Origin: an uncultured Verrucomicrobiales bacterium
GTDB taxonomy: Bacteria; Verrucomicrobiota; Verrucomicrobiia; Verrucomicrobiales; DEV007
Assembly (NCBI GenBank): GCA_943789025.1
Contig: CALSSN010000007.1
Coordinates: 1 to 64,000 of the forward strand
Direction: 5' to 3'
Length of the DNA: 64,000 nucleotides
Positions 21,346 to 35,512 of this stretch are shown here, one piece after another. How positions within the stretch are numbered: position 1 is the stretch's first letter; each line of letters begins with the position of its first letter. Made by a program: the position numbers and the translations under genes. The notes beneath the pieces were generated by a model. It saw only the letters and a list, made by a program, of their open reading frames with translations, did no database searches and was not told the origin of the DNA.

Positions 21346-22104
21346 TGCTCTGACAGCCAGAGAAAAGAAGCAACCGGGATTCTCAATTCCAAGTCTGAGC
21401 CGCGCCGGGCGCAGGAAGGCAGCCCGTGGCAGCGGAAGCTCTCAACACTTTCCGAGGTTTGCAGGCCTTTTTTCATGGGGCCGGAGCGTAAGAGTTGCGT
21501 GCAGATGCGAAAAGAAACGGATAGATTGCCTGATGGGATCTCTCATTGCCTTGCTCACCATCGTGGTCATTTCATTGATCATCGTTCGTATCGGCAGCCA
21601 GGCGCTCATGATGACCGGACTCAGCTGGGACACTGCCAGCTTCCAGAGTTATTCTGCATTTTTCGGGGTCGGCTTCACTACCAGCGAGGCTGAAATGGTC
21701 GTCGACCACCCGATCCGCCGACGGATCATCCGCGATCTGATTCTGGCGGGCAACATCGGGCTGACCTCCGGCCTGGCCACCTTGATCATCACCTTCACCA
21801 ACCGGCAGGACCCGATCTCGGTGGCTCTGGCTATCGGAGGCCTCGTCTTTGGAGCCATCGTCCTGATCCTGATCGCCAAGATACGTTTTGTCCAAGGCTT
21901 GTTAGATTCCGTCATCCGCTGGTCCCTGCAGAAGGCGGGGGTGGTCAGAGCGCTGGACTACGAGCTGCTGCTTCGAGTCAAAGAAGGCTACTGCATTTCT
22001 GAAATCGAAGTGCTTCCCGGCAGTCCTCTGGCGGACAAGTCGCTGCGGGAATCCCGTCCGAGTGAGAGCGGGATCATCCTGCTTGGCATTACCAGAAAAG
22101 ATAA

Positions 22105-23848
22105 ACCTAAAAGCGGCAATAGAAACTTGAGCACCTCGCTCTAAATCTATAAGAATAAGGGGTATGAGTGCGCTCCTTACTGATTCTCGCGCTCACCCTC
22201 AGGGTGAGTCACAAAAACAGGGTATTTCCCCTTCACAGGCGTGGCCTCTGGACACCCCGGGCGGACGGTTTTTTGCCGAATGGGATGAGGACACACCCAC
22301 CACCAAGGACGGGCAGCTCATTTTCTTTTTCCAGTTCCTCCAGGCCGGTGGACGCTGGCAAAAACTCATGGAGAACTGCCCTCTCCACTATGTCGGCAAC
22401 CGGGGCAGCGGTGCAAAGAATGTCCTCGGAACCGTGCTCCTGAGTATCCTCAACGGGCACTGGCGTTATGCTCACATCAACGCCATCCGGGGAGATGCGA
22501 TCAATCCTCCGCTGCTTGGCATGGAGAAGACTGCTCAGCGAGGACACAGTGAGGCGGGCGATGAAACGCATTCCCGAGGAGGTCGGACTCGAGTGGTTAC
22601 GCGGGCATATATTAGACAGCATCTCCCCAGCCCTTGCACTGCCGTGGATCCTCGACATCGACACCACAGTCAAGCCTCTCTACGGCCATCAACAAGGAGC
22701 CGAAATAGGATACAACCCGCAGAAGCCTGGCCGTCCCAGCCACACCTATCACAGTTATTTCGTGGCCAACCTCCGTATCTCGCTGGGCGTAGACATCCTT
22801 TCTGGCAAGAAGAGCGCGGGCGCCTACGGGATGACGGGCCTGTGGAAAACCCTCGGCAGACTCCCGCGTTCCCACTGGCCAACTTTTGCCCGTGGTGACT
22901 GCGGCTACGGCAGCGAGAAGGTCATGCTGGAGTTTGAGCAACGCCAACTGCCCTACCTCTTCAAGCTCAGACACAGCCCGAAAGTGAAGGCCCTGATCCG
23001 GGAATGCGTGGGCCTTGGCCACCACAAATGGAAAAATGCCGGAGATGGCTGGGAGGCGATGGAGTCCTCACTGAAACTTCAAGGTTGGACACGTGAGCGC
23101 CGTGTTGTGCTGGTTCGAGAAGCCCCGGCAAAGGCCCCAGTAGGAAAGAACAAGCGCCGTCGTCGCGACCACCAGGAACTTCTTCCCCGGAACGACGGTA
23201 AGAGCTGGGATCTCCATGCGGCTCCCTGGAGCGGCAAGATCGCCGTGCTGGTGAGTTCACTGGACGAGAACGCCTATCCGACGGTGGCGATGCCCAGACT
23301 CTATCGCGAGCGCAGTGATTGCGAAAACAACTTCGATGAACTCAAAAACCAATGGGGCTGGTCCGGCTACACGACGCGTCAGATCGCCCCCTGTCGGCTG
23401 ATGGCGAACCTTGTGGCACTGTTCTCCAACTGGTGGAACCTCTACGTCCGTTTCTACGACGAAGAGCATCACCGGGAGGCGATCACCAGCCGCCCGGCCC
23501 TCATGCACGGGGTAGCCCGGCAGGTTCAGAGTGGTGGCCAGAGAAAGGTGAAAGTCAGCCTTCAGCACGAATATGGCGAAGCGATTGCCCGGGCAGTCAG
23601 GGAAGTCAGCAGCCAGCTCCACTACATGATGGCCATTGCGGAGCAATGGACGATCGAGCAGCGATGGTCCTTGCTGTTAACGCGTCTTTTGCGCCGTTGG
23701 CTTGGCGGAAAATGGCTATCGGGGGTTCCTCCCGACGCGAAATTGCTGCTCAGCGGATGAAAATCGCACCCTTGCACAGTCATCGATCAAATCGCACGGA
23801 ATGGCCTGCCAATCCGACGATTTTACTGTGCCCATTTACGTTTTTAGG
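22105..23848 (+). mobile_element. IS1380-family insertion sequence, complete
   Basis: About 1.74 kb. Imperfect inverted ends: cctaaaagcggcaatag from 22106 and, on the other strand, cctaaaaacgtaaatgg from 23848 inwards. The target-site duplication is ATAA at 22101-22104 and 23849-23852, the 4-bp size usual for this family. Deleting the element and one ATAA restores the host gene frame, which confirms both borders. The left border may be 22105 or 22106 because of one extra A. It carries one transposase gene. Confidence 0.88.
22164..23760 (+). pseudogene. IS1380-family transposase, one frameshift
   Basis: Frame 1 from ATG 22164 reads to GTVLLSILNGHWRYAHINAI and NPPLLGMEK. A frame change at about 22527-22530 (one surplus base; dropping the A at 22530 gives GMEKLLSEDTV) leads to the long frame that contains WILDIDTTVKPLYGHQQG, GYNPQKPGRPSHTYHSYFV, ARGDCGYGSEKVMLEFEQ and YRERSDCENNFDELKNQWG. 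These are the DDE-region motifs of IS1380 transposases. The corrected product is about 531 residues. The element may therefore be inactive, or the extra base may be a sequence error. Confidence 0.88.
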
Positions 23849-24060
23849 ATAAGAGCTACCATGGCACACCCTCAGCAAACGACACCATCGCCCCGGGTGA
23901 CACTCTCACCGTCTACGGCCACGAAAGCGCCATCAATCATCTCGCCTGAGGAGGAGAGGGGGAATGTGCTGGGGAGCGCAGCTGCGTCGGCCGGCCCGAG
24001 GTCGTCCTTCCTTTTGTTCATGCCGATGTGCTTCTATTTTTTCGTGTGGGGTCTTGAGAC

Positions 24061-24099
24061 AAAAAAATCCCGCCGGGAACGAAGTTCCACGGCGGGATA
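24061..24099 (-). terminator. Rho-independent terminator of the rRNA operon
   Basis: On the minus strand: atcccgccg-t-ggaac, loop ttc, gttcc-c-ggcgggat followed by a T-run (TTTTTTT). A strong 13-14 bp stem with one mismatch, placed directly after the 5S gene. Confidence 0.95.
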
Positions 24100-24107
24100 A
24101 TTTATTC

Positions 24108-24220
24108 TGGCAACGCCCTACTCTCACATGGCCTGACGCCACACTACCATCGGCGCAAAGGCGTTTCACTTCCGGGTTCGGAATGGGACCGGGTGGTGCC
24201 ACCTTGCTATGATCACCAGA
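24108..24220 (-). rRNA. rrf: 5S ribosomal RNA
   Basis: About 113 nt on the minus strand, beginning tctggtgatcatagc and ending gtagggcgttgccaga. It contains the conserved cccattccgaacccggaagt loop C/B region. The ends are approximate to within a few bases. It closes the rRNA operon, just before the terminator. Confidence 0.93.
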
Positions 24221-24439
24221 GGACAACCAGGAGATTCCTGGCTGATGCTCTGGCGAGCATCGCAGCGTTGCTGTTTCTTTTTTTTATTCTGACATGACGC
24301 GTCAAACACGGAATGACATAAATAAGGAGAGTTCACAGCGCTAACTGATTACCGCCAGGCTAAGCCTAGGGGGCTCTCTGGCAACTACAAAATGGGTAGA
24401 CGGGTCTGCACAAAACTTGTGCTCGGGATCGAAGAATGA

Positions 24440-27281
<2,842 letters not shown>

Positions 27282-27529
27282 CCTCACAGTCACTAGCAGA
27301 ACCAGGGTTCTGCAAGGAAATTTTCTTCGCCGTCACACTTCAATTTATTCTCGGCTCACAAGAGAAACCATTTTATCTAGTTTCATTGTACAGACCTTTT
27401 CTTGGTCTACCCTTTTTGCAGTTGTCAAAGAGCCACCGGATTGTGCCGGCGGTTTCAGAACATTCTGTGAAATTGGAGGAAGGTTGGCCACGGAATTTCC
27501 GTAGGTTCGCCCCTTTTTGAGGGGGGCGG

Positions 27530-27606
<77 letters not shown>

Positions 27607-27621
27607 TCTAGCCGAAATCGG

Positions 27622-27697
27622 TGGTGGAGGCAAGCGGATTCGAACCGCTGACCCTCTGCTTGCAAAGCAGATGCTCTACCAACTGAGCTATACCCCC
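27622..27697 (-). tRNA. tRNA-Ala (TGC)
   Basis: 76 nt including CCA. Anticodon loop tttgcaa between tctgc/gcaga. In transcript order it comes first after 16S (16S-Ala-Ile-23S), the reverse of the Ile-Ala order in Escherichia coli. Confidence 0.96.
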
Positions 27698-27879
27698 TTG
27701 GAACTGCCTATGTGCGTCCTCCAGTTCCAGAAGCGAAGATTAATTTGCACCCTGTGAGCGCAACCTGATGTGATTACTTGTGCCGGCGTGTGAGCAAGCT
27801 TCCGCCAAACTCCTGGTCTCAATGACAGAGGCAGGCATCGACCTTTTTACCAAATGGCTGTGAGATGCCGGTAAAAATA

Positions 27880-29425
<1,546 letters not shown>

Positions 29426-29594
29426 GAATGTTGATCGCTGACTCCCGACGATCCGGAAAGATCGTCGGAACTAGCGAAATTGACGGTAGCAGATTCGGTG
29501 TCGAATCTACTACCCACATCAGGTTATGTGCACCACAAGGGTGCAAATTAACCTTCGCTTCGATCCGGCCAACGTGAAGTTGGCCGGCGTTCTG

Positions 29595-29607
29595 TTCTGA
29601 AAGAGCA
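29595..29607 (-). promoter_or_regulatory. boxA-like antitermination site in the rRNA leader
   Basis: tgctctttcagaa on the minus strand, close to the boxA consensus (TGCTCTTTAACAA). It lies in the leader between promoter and 16S, the expected place for a Nus-factor site. Confidence 0.6.
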
Positions 29608-29674
29608 TTTTCCCCGAAAAAACTGATGCTTGGCAACGGTGTTTTTAGGGTCTCCCGTTCCGGGAGGGGTCGGA

Positions 29675-29702
29675 ATTCTAGCAGAGTTGAAGAATGACGC
29701 AA
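29675..29702 (-). promoter_or_regulatory. rRNA operon promoter (sigma-70 type)
   Basis: On the minus strand, ttgcgt, 16-bp spacer, tagaat. Directly upstream is an A-rich stretch (gaaaagcaaaaaagcat) that looks like an UP element. The promoter lies between the end of gnd and 16S, about 250 bp before the mature 16S end. Confidence 0.7.
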
Positions 29703-29743
29703 ATGCTTTTTTGCTTTTCTGCAGACTTTTTTTTCAGCGCCTC

Positions 29744-31201
29744 TTATCCGATGACTTCGGGCCAGTCAGTGTGGAAGAATTCGCCCTCCGGGCGGTCGGT
29801 TCGCTCGTAGGTATGGGCACCGAAAAAGTCGCGTTGAGCCTGGAGCAGGTTGGCGGGCAGACGCTCGGCGCGGTAGCTGTCGTAGTAGCTGAGGCTCGCG
29901 CTGAAAGCTGGTACTGGAATGCCGTTTGTGATTCCGAGGGCGACGACCTCCCGCCATGTGTTCTGACTTCGGTTGAGAATATCTTTGAAGAACGGATCGA
30001 GCATGAGGTTGGTCAGCTGCTGGTCACGGTCGTAGGCCTCAGCGATCCGGTTGAGGAAGCGGGCGCGGATGATACACCCGCCGCGCCAGATTTTTGCGAT
30101 CGCGCCGACGTTAAGATTCCAACCGTGGGAGTCGCCTACTTTGGTCATCAGATCGAGCCCCTGGGCGTAGGAAATGATTTTTGATGCGTAGAGTGCATCG
30201 TGAACTTTGGCGATAAGCTGTTCCCGTGGCATAGTGATGGTAGGGGTCGGGCCATCAAGCTGTGATGCGGCGACGCGGCGTTGGGTTTTGATAGCCGAGA
30301 GGATTCTGGCTTCCACTGCGGCATTGATGGTGGAAATGACCACGGCATTCTCCACCGCGTTGAGAACTGTCCACCGACCGGTGCCCTTCTGGCCGGCTTT
30401 GTCGATAATCAGATCGACCACCGGCTGGCCCGTGTCGGGGTCGACCTGCTCGAAGATTTTCCCGGTGATTTCGATGAGGTAGCTCTCGAGCTCGCCTGCA
30501 TTCCAAGCGTTGAAAACGGCAGCCAGTTCCGAGGTGGAAAATTCCGCAGCCTTGAAGATCTGGTAGGCTTCGCAGATGAGCTGCATGTCTCCGTATTCGA
30601 TCCCGTTGTGCACCATCTTGACGTAGTGCCCGGCGCCCCCTTCGCCGAGGTGGGCGACGCACGGTTCGTCCATCGCCGGGCCTGCTTTGGCGGCGATCGC
30701 CTCGAACACCGGCTGGATAATCTCCCAGCTGGCGGCTGGTCCACCGGGCATGATGGCGGGACCTTTTCTCGCGCCTTCCTCACCACCGGAAACGCCTGCC
30801 CCGAGGTAAAGAATCCCATCACTGGCGAGTTCGGTGGCCCTGCGCTCGGTGTGGATGTAGTAGGTGTTGCCTCCGTCGATGATGAGGTCGCCGGCCTCGA
30901 GGAGCGGCTTGAGAGATTCGATGACCTTGTCAACTGCGTCGCGCTCGTTGCTATCTGCACCGGCCGAGGATTTGACGAGGATCATGATTTTTCGCGGGCG
31001 GTCGAGGCTCGCGACGAATACTTCCAGCGACGGGCAGCCGAGGAGGTTTTTTCCCGGGTGCTGGGCAACGAAGTCTTCCATCGTCGCGGTGGTTCGGTTG
31101 TAGACCGAAACGGTGAATCCGCGGCTTTCCACGTTGAGCACGAGATTCTGCCCCATGACAGCGAGGCCAATTAGTCCGAAATCGCTCTTGTTTCTGCTCA
31201 T
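29744..31201 (-). CDS. gnd: 6-phosphogluconate dehydrogenase, decarboxylating
   Basis: A 485-residue protein of standard length. FGLIGLAVMGQNLVLNVESRG carries the NADP-binding GLAVMGxNLxLN, YLGAGVSGGEEGARKGPAIMPGG the substrate site, and GGAGHYVKMVHNGIEYGDMQL the catalytic lysine-histidine-asparagine set. IWRGGCIIRARFLNRI and the C-terminal tail (FGAHTYERTDRPEGEFFHTDW) complete the fold. It makes ribulose 5-phosphate and NADPH in the pentose phosphate pathway. Its start faces the moaE-like gene in a divergent arrangement. The rRNA promoter begins about 40 bp after its stop on the same strand. Confidence 0.97.
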   Translation of the reverse strand: MSRNKSDFGLIGLAVMGQNLVLNVESRGFTVSVYNRTTATMEDFVAQHPGKNLLGCPSLEVFVASLDRPRKIMILVKSSAGADSNERDAVDKVIESLKPLLEAGDLIIDGGNTYYIHTERRATELASDGILYLGAGVSGGEEGARKGPAIMPGGPAASWEIIQPVFEAIAAKAGPAMDEPCVAHLGEGGAGHYVKMVHNGIEYGDMQLICEAYQIFKAAEFSTSELAAVFNAWNAGELESYLIEITGKIFEQVDPDTGQPVVDLIIDKAGQKGTGRWTVLNAVENAVVISTINAAVEARILSAIKTQRRVAASQLDGPTPTITMPREQLIAKVHDALYASKIISYAQGLDLMTKVGDSHGWNLNVGAIAKIWRGGCIIRARFLNRIAEAYDRDQQLTNLMLDPFFKDILNRSQNTWREVVALGITNGIPVPAFSASLSYYDSYRAERLPANLLQAQRDFFGAHTYERTDRPEGEFFHTDWPEVIG

Positions 31202-31288
31202 TTTCTGGGTGGTGTATAAGTGTGTCGGTTGTCGTCCGGTTCCGCCGAACCTAGACGCAGCTCAGAAGAGAAGAAAGCTCTAACACCC

Positions 31289-31669
31289 ATGAAAGCGAGC
31301 CTGACCAGAGAACCTCTCCCTTCCGGAGACATGAAGCCCAGCCACGGTGCCGCGGTGCTATTTCGGGGTGTGGTCCGAGAGCTCGAGAGCGGCGCACTTA
31401 TCTCGGGTATCGACTATACGTGTTACCCGGAACTGGCCGAGCGTCAGCTCGAGGAAATCATTGCCCAAGGCAGAGCCCGGTTCGAGCAGCACGACGGATC
31501 AATGGTCCATCGGCTTGGTTTTGTGGCGGCAGGAGAAGCCGCAGTCATCGTGGAAGTCAAGGCCCCGCACAGCGCCGGCGCTTTCGAGCTTTGCCAGTGG
31601 TATCTTTGCCGGATCAAAGAAGACCTCCCGATCTGGAAGCATCCGATCTTTCTCGACAGCGCAAGCTAA
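31289..31669 (+). CDS. MoaE-like molybdopterin synthase large subunit
   Basis: 126 residues from ATG 31289 (the frame is open earlier, but this start fits the family). HGAAVLFRGVVRELESGALI, IDYTCYPELAERQLEEI, MVHRLGFVAAGEAAVIVEVKAPHSA and the active-site segment CRIKEDLPIWKHPIF all follow MoaE, including the lysines of IKxxxPIWK. It would transfer sulfur from MoaD thiocarboxylate to precursor Z. The N-terminus is shorter than in E. coli MoaE and no MoaD gene or other cofactor genes lie nearby. It is followed by pgsA after 9 bp. Confidence 0.82.
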   Translation: MKASLTREPLPSGDMKPSHGAAVLFRGVVRELESGALISGIDYTCYPELAERQLEEIIAQGRARFEQHDGSMVHRLGFVAAGEAAVIVEVKAPHSAGAFELCQWYLCRIKEDLPIWKHPIFLDSAS

Positions 31670-31678
31670 GCTCTCCTC

Positions 31679-32266
31679 ATGAACCTCCCCAACCAGCTTA
31701 CCGTCGCGCGCCTGATCCTGACCTTGTTTTTCGTCGCCTCGCTGTCGATCGACTGGGCGTGGTCGGGAACCGTGGCGCTGGTTATTTTTCTGGTGGCGGC
31801 GGTCACCGACTACTTCGACGGCGAGATCGCGAGAAGGCGCAACCTGATCACCAATTTCGGGAAATTGATGGATCCGCTGGTCGATAAAATTCTGATCACG
31901 GCCGCCCTGATCCTGCTCGTCGAGCGCGAACTTCTCTGGGGGTGGACGGTGGTGGCGGTGGTAGGTCGAGAGTTTCTAGTCACCGGGTTGCGCCTGCTTG
32001 CGGCGTCTGACGGCCTGGTCGTCTCTGCAGACAGGCTCGGGAAATGGAAGACGGTCACTCAGATGGTGACGGTGATTTTTCTCCTCACATTCCTCGCCGC
32101 GCAGGAGCCGGTTTTCGGGTGGCTCAACGAAGCGGTTTTTGTCCGGCCAGCACTCTCTCCATCCGGGCTCGGAAAGGCTTTCGAGTTGCTCACGCTGGCG
32201 CTCACGCTGGTTTCCGGGTGTGGCTACCTGGCGAAAAACCGGCAGGTAGTCCTCGCCGACGTGTGA
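31679..32266 (+). CDS. pgsA: CDP-diacylglycerol-glycerol-3-phosphate 3-phosphatidyltransferase
   Basis: A 195-residue membrane protein. NLPNQLTVARLILTLFF opens it, and DYFDGEIARRRNLITNFG with KLMDPLVDK gives the CDP-alcohol phosphotransferase signature (D-x2-DG-x2-AR-x8-G-x3-D-x3-D). Several hydrophobic helices follow. It makes phosphatidylglycerol phosphate, the first committed step to phosphatidylglycerol and cardiolipin. It starts 9 bp after the MoaE-like stop, so both are probably on one transcript. Confidence 0.92.
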   Translation: MNLPNQLTVARLILTLFFVASLSIDWAWSGTVALVIFLVAAVTDYFDGEIARRRNLITNFGKLMDPLVDKILITAALILLVERELLWGWTVVAVVGREFLVTGLRLLAASDGLVVSADRLGKWKTVTQMVTVIFLLTFLAAQEPVFGWLNEAVFVRPALSPSGLGKAFELLTLALTLVSGCGYLAKNRQVVLADV

Positions 32267-32351
32267 AATGAAAATCCCTTAGCGGGCAGCGGAGCGAAGG
32301 GGGCGCAGCGAGCAAGAAAAATTAGTCTCTTCTACCTCTTTTCTGTGGCGG

Positions 32352-32930
32352 CTACCTTACGGTTACGATATCTCCTGGCCTGAGCAGGGGATCTTTCCGA
32401 GGATCCTTCTCGATCTCTTTCATGCGATACTCGAAAATATTCCCATCTCGAAGAATTTTCGCTTCTTTTTTTGCAAACTCGTTGTAGCCACCGGCGGTGA
32501 GAATGGCCACGTAAAGCGACATCCCATCGTGATAACGGATCATCCCTTGACTCACGACATTTCCGCCCAGCGTGACCTGCCTCATGGCGCCTTCTTCCGT
32601 CATCACGTTGACGGTAGGACGGGAGAAAATATCAGCTGCTTTGTAAGCTTCTTCAATTTTTCTGGCCAACTCAGAAGGTTTCAACCCTGCCGCATGAACC
32701 GGTTTGATATAAGGAAACCTGATGTCCCCGCTGTCGCCGATCTGATAACTGATCGACACAATCGCTGCTTCATCGGCGGGGATTCCAAAAATATGAACGG
32801 CCACGGTCTGGCCTGCGGTCAAGGGGGTCTCTTGCGCAAAAGAGTCCGTGCAGGGGAATGCCACCTGGATGAGGAATACCAGCCAGAGGGAATATTTCGC
32901 GAAGCGGGTGGTCCTGGATGCTATGTGCAT
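32352..32930 (-). CDS. Polysaccharide export protein (Wza-type, Poly_export/SLBB)
   Basis: A 192-residue protein with an N-terminal signal peptide (SLWLVFLIQVAFPCTDSFAQ). The Poly_export domain shows LTAGQTVAVHIFGIPADE and IGDSGDIRFPYIKPVHAAG. An SLBB-like part follows: VTLGGNVVSQGMIRYHDGMS and LYVAILTAGGYNEFAKK, ending in LLRPGDIVTVR. Wza-type proteins form the outer-membrane exit channel for capsule or exopolysaccharide. It is shorter than E. coli Wza (about 380 residues), as in many minimal systems. The Wzc-like kinase ends 18 bp upstream on the same strand. Confidence 0.88.
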   Translation of the reverse strand: MHIASRTTRFAKYSLWLVFLIQVAFPCTDSFAQETPLTAGQTVAVHIFGIPADEAAIVSISYQIGDSGDIRFPYIKPVHAAGLKPSELARKIEEAYKAADIFSRPTVNVMTEEGAMRQVTLGGNVVSQGMIRYHDGMSLYVAILTAGGYNEFAKKEAKILRDGNIFEYRMKEIEKDPRKDPLLRPGDIVTVR

Positions 32931-32948
32931 GATGCCGAAAATCTTGGC

Positions 32949-35201
32949 TCAAATAACCTTGACGTCTGTTGGCTCGGATCTGCCTTCCGAATAACCAGAC
33001 TGAGCGCCAAAAGGTGACCCTGAGGTCACAGCACCGAGGGTAACTTGTTGATTTGATGAGCTTTCCTGATACTTCTTGTCAACACGGGTAGCATCGTAAA
33101 GACCCGGGTCAAGCTGTCGCATCTCCTCAGTCTCCCCATCCCCATCGACAGGCTGATAGTAACTGTAATAACTCGTGTAATACTGATACTGGCTATCGCT
33201 GTGAATATCCACATTGTTCAGCACGGCTCCGACAATATGACCTCCCGCCGCAACGATCGCCTGCTTCACTCGGAGCAACATGTTACACGGTAATTTACGA
33301 TGCTGAATCACGATCATGGTCATATCGACTTTACTGGCAATGACCGAAGATTCACTCACACCGATGATCGGCGGGGAATCGACGAAGACGAGATCAAAGC
33401 GGCTTTTCACGTCAGCGAGAAGTTCTGACATTTTCTTCGAATTCAAAATTCCCGCTGCATCGGCCGGCAGGATGCCGCTGGGAAGAAAAAAGAGATTCTC
33501 GATCGGCGTTTGTAGAATCACGTCTTCGAGGGCTAACTCGGATGTCAAATAATTCGTCAACCCGAAACTGTTACTGACATCGAAGTGCTTATGGAGGGCT
33601 GGACGCCTCAGGTCGGCGTCAATCAGGAGAGTGGTGTGACCACCCCGCGCACATACATACGCTAGATTGACCAGCGTGGTGGTCTTCCCTTCACCTGCAC
33701 CGCCGCTCACCACTCCAATCGCATTTGCCTCAGGGTCCTCCCGATTGAATTCGATATTGGTTCTCAAGATGCGATAGGCCTCCGCATCGGGGCTGTTTCC
33801 GCTCTGGCGATGCAACACACCCACATCCTGAGGAACCACCGCAAGCACAGGCACTTGGAGATATTTTTCGACATCCTCAAGATTCTTCACACTCGTATCC
33901 ATGTATTCGAGAAAAAGCGCTAATACCAGCCCACTCACCAAGCCGACGACCGCTCCCAGCAAAAGGTTCAGTCGCACATTCGGCTTTGCTGGATTCGGGT
34001 TGGGTTCCGCCCAATTATGAATGACGGCCGGAGTTTTCGACATCAATTGATCAATTTCACTGGTCCGGAGCTTTGAACGCATCTCGGCGTCCAACTCCCG
34101 CTTGAGCCTGTATTCATTTCTCGCCTCTTCCAAATTGATCATTCTGCGCTTGGTATCAATGACCTCATTTTCCTGCTCCCGCTCGATTTCCTCCCTCTTC
34201 ACCAGCTCATCCTGTGCCAAGGCAAGACTGTGATCCAAAGACTCCTTATACCGCTCCGCCTCATCCTTCAGTTGCTGCTTGAGAGCCAGCAACTGGTTAT
34301 CCACTAAAATAATCAAATGATGCTTTTCCCCAAGTCCGGAATCCAGGGCCTTCTGACGGTTCAACTCAGTCTCGTGAAAAGAATCAAATTTCTGTCGGAG
34401 ATGTGAATCAGAAATATTGAGACTGGAGGCCTGGTCGATGATTTCATCAATGGTGAGATCCTGGAGAGCCTTGATGTTGCTCTTGATCAGCTCAATCCTG
34501 TTTTTGGCATCAAAGAGAAGGTTCTGGCTCTTGTTGAGAAGCTGCTGGTCTCCCGTCTGAGTTTCCCGGTTCCACGGTCCACCACTGGATCCAAGGTCAA
34601 AAATTCGGTATTTATCGATGAGATCCATATAACGCGATCGCGCCGCCCGAACCTGCTCCTGCATTTTCTCCAATTGAAGGTCGAGAGAATCCTGAGCACG
34701 AAGCGACTGCTCGTCCTCCTCTTGAACCCGCCGCTTCTTGTATTCCTCAGCCACAGCATTTGCGATCTCGGCAGACTCTTCGGGATCCCCGGACGTAACC
34801 TCGATCTCGATCAGGTCGGTACCACGCCGAGAATTGGTTTTCGTCATACCACTGAGAACGCCATAAGCCACGGACCTTGATGGCAGGCCCCAACGTTCTG
34901 CTAGGTTCAACTTCTCAATGACCCGGTAAAGATTCTCCCTGCTTCGAATGATCTCAAACTGAGTTTGCAGAAGCGTGTAGGCCTGAAACATCGAGTCGCC
35001 CTCAAACACCTTCATGTCATACTGCTGGAGCCGCACCTCCATCAAAACCGAACTCTGGTACAGGCGAGGAGAAATGTAGGTCACGACTGCAGCTACCAGC
35101 AGGACCAACAGAAATGTCAGTAAAATGACACCCCAACGGTTCTTAAGAATCTGCAAGTAATCCAAGGCATGGGACTTCAGCTCTAACGAATTCTCTTCCA
35201 T
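32949..35201 (-). CDS. Polysaccharide co-polymerase / tyrosine autokinase (Wzc/BY-kinase)
   Basis: A 750-residue protein. It has an N-terminal Wzz domain between two membrane helices (about 24-44, and PNVRLNLLLGAVVGLVSGLV about 408-430) with a long coiled coil between them. The cytoplasmic kinase has GVVSGGAGEGKTTTLVNLAY (Walker A, about 500), LLIDADLRRPALHKHF (Walker A', about 527) and FDLVFVDSPPIIGV (Walker B). A tyrosine-rich cluster (YQYYTSYYSYYQP) lies about 75 residues from the end. It sets chain length and controls export by cycles of tyrosine phosphorylation, working with the Wza-like protein next to it. No phosphatase (Wzb) gene lies nearby. Confidence 0.93.
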   Translation of the reverse strand: MEENSLELKSHALDYLQILKNRWGVILLTFLLVLLVAAVVTYISPRLYQSSVLMEVRLQQYDMKVFEGDSMFQAYTLLQTQFEIIRSRENLYRVIEKLNLAERWGLPSRSVAYGVLSGMTKTNSRRGTDLIEIEVTSGDPEESAEIANAVAEEYKKRRVQEEDEQSLRAQDSLDLQLEKMQEQVRAARSRYMDLIDKYRIFDLGSSGGPWNRETQTGDQQLLNKSQNLLFDAKNRIELIKSNIKALQDLTIDEIIDQASSLNISDSHLRQKFDSFHETELNRQKALDSGLGEKHHLIILVDNQLLALKQQLKDEAERYKESLDHSLALAQDELVKREEIEREQENEVIDTKRRMINLEEARNEYRLKRELDAEMRSKLRTSEIDQLMSKTPAVIHNWAEPNPNPAKPNVRLNLLLGAVVGLVSGLVLALFLEYMDTSVKNLEDVEKYLQVPVLAVVPQDVGVLHRQSGNSPDAEAYRILRTNIEFNREDPEANAIGVVSGGAGEGKTTTLVNLAYVCARGGHTTLLIDADLRRPALHKHFDVSNSFGLTNYLTSELALEDVILQTPIENLFFLPSGILPADAAGILNSKKMSELLADVKSRFDLVFVDSPPIIGVSESSVIASKVDMTMIVIQHRKLPCNMLLRVKQAIVAAGGHIVGAVLNNVDIHSDSQYQYYTSYYSYYQPVDGDGETEEMRQLDPGLYDATRVDKKYQESSSNQQVTLGAVTSGSPFGAQSGYSEGRSEPTDVKVI

Positions 35202-35512
35202 TACAATACCAGAAGAGAATTTTCATAATTTTTATAGTATGTCAAGGAGAGACAAGGCTACTCGACACGCGATTTAGCGAGCCTCCGGTCCCCACGCCTC
35301 GGGTAAAAAAGCGCGGCATCTCCTGGGTTCGGAGTGGTCGGGCATGCCTGCAGACTGGTGCTTCTGCCTGGCGCCCAGGCTGCTGCGGAATTGTATCATC
35401 TTTAAACCGGCGTCTTTACAGGTGACACCCTTCCGCGCGTCTTTTGAGCCAACGCAAACTTTTCTAGAGAGCGGCGCAAGTTGCTTTTACCTGATTGCTG
35501 GTTGCTTTTCGC
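35202..35512. other. Intergenic region between Wzc-like and beta-barrel genes
   Basis: About 310 bp with no recognised gene. On the minus strand gatacaat lies near 35395 and could be part of a promoter for the Wzc-Wza pair, but no convincing -35 box accompanies it. Confidence 0.4.

Larger units (their letters stand above)
21533..23949 (+). pseudogene. Membrane protein with TrkA_C (RCK_C) domain, split by an IS1380 element
   Basis: Removing 22105-23852 joins ...GITRKDK to SYHGTPSANDTIAPGD and TLTVYGHESAINHLA in one frame, giving a 222-residue protein. The N-terminal half has three membrane helices (LIALLTIVVISLIIVRIG, then LILAGNIGLTSGLATLIITF, then SVALAIGGLVFGAIVLILI). The second half (about 135-222) is a TrkA_C domain (ISEIEVLPGSPLADKSLRE), which in relatives binds a nucleotide-type ligand and gates ion transport. 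The insertion falls in the last third of TrkA_C, so the product is truncated and ends in an element-derived tail at 22144. Confidence 0.85.
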
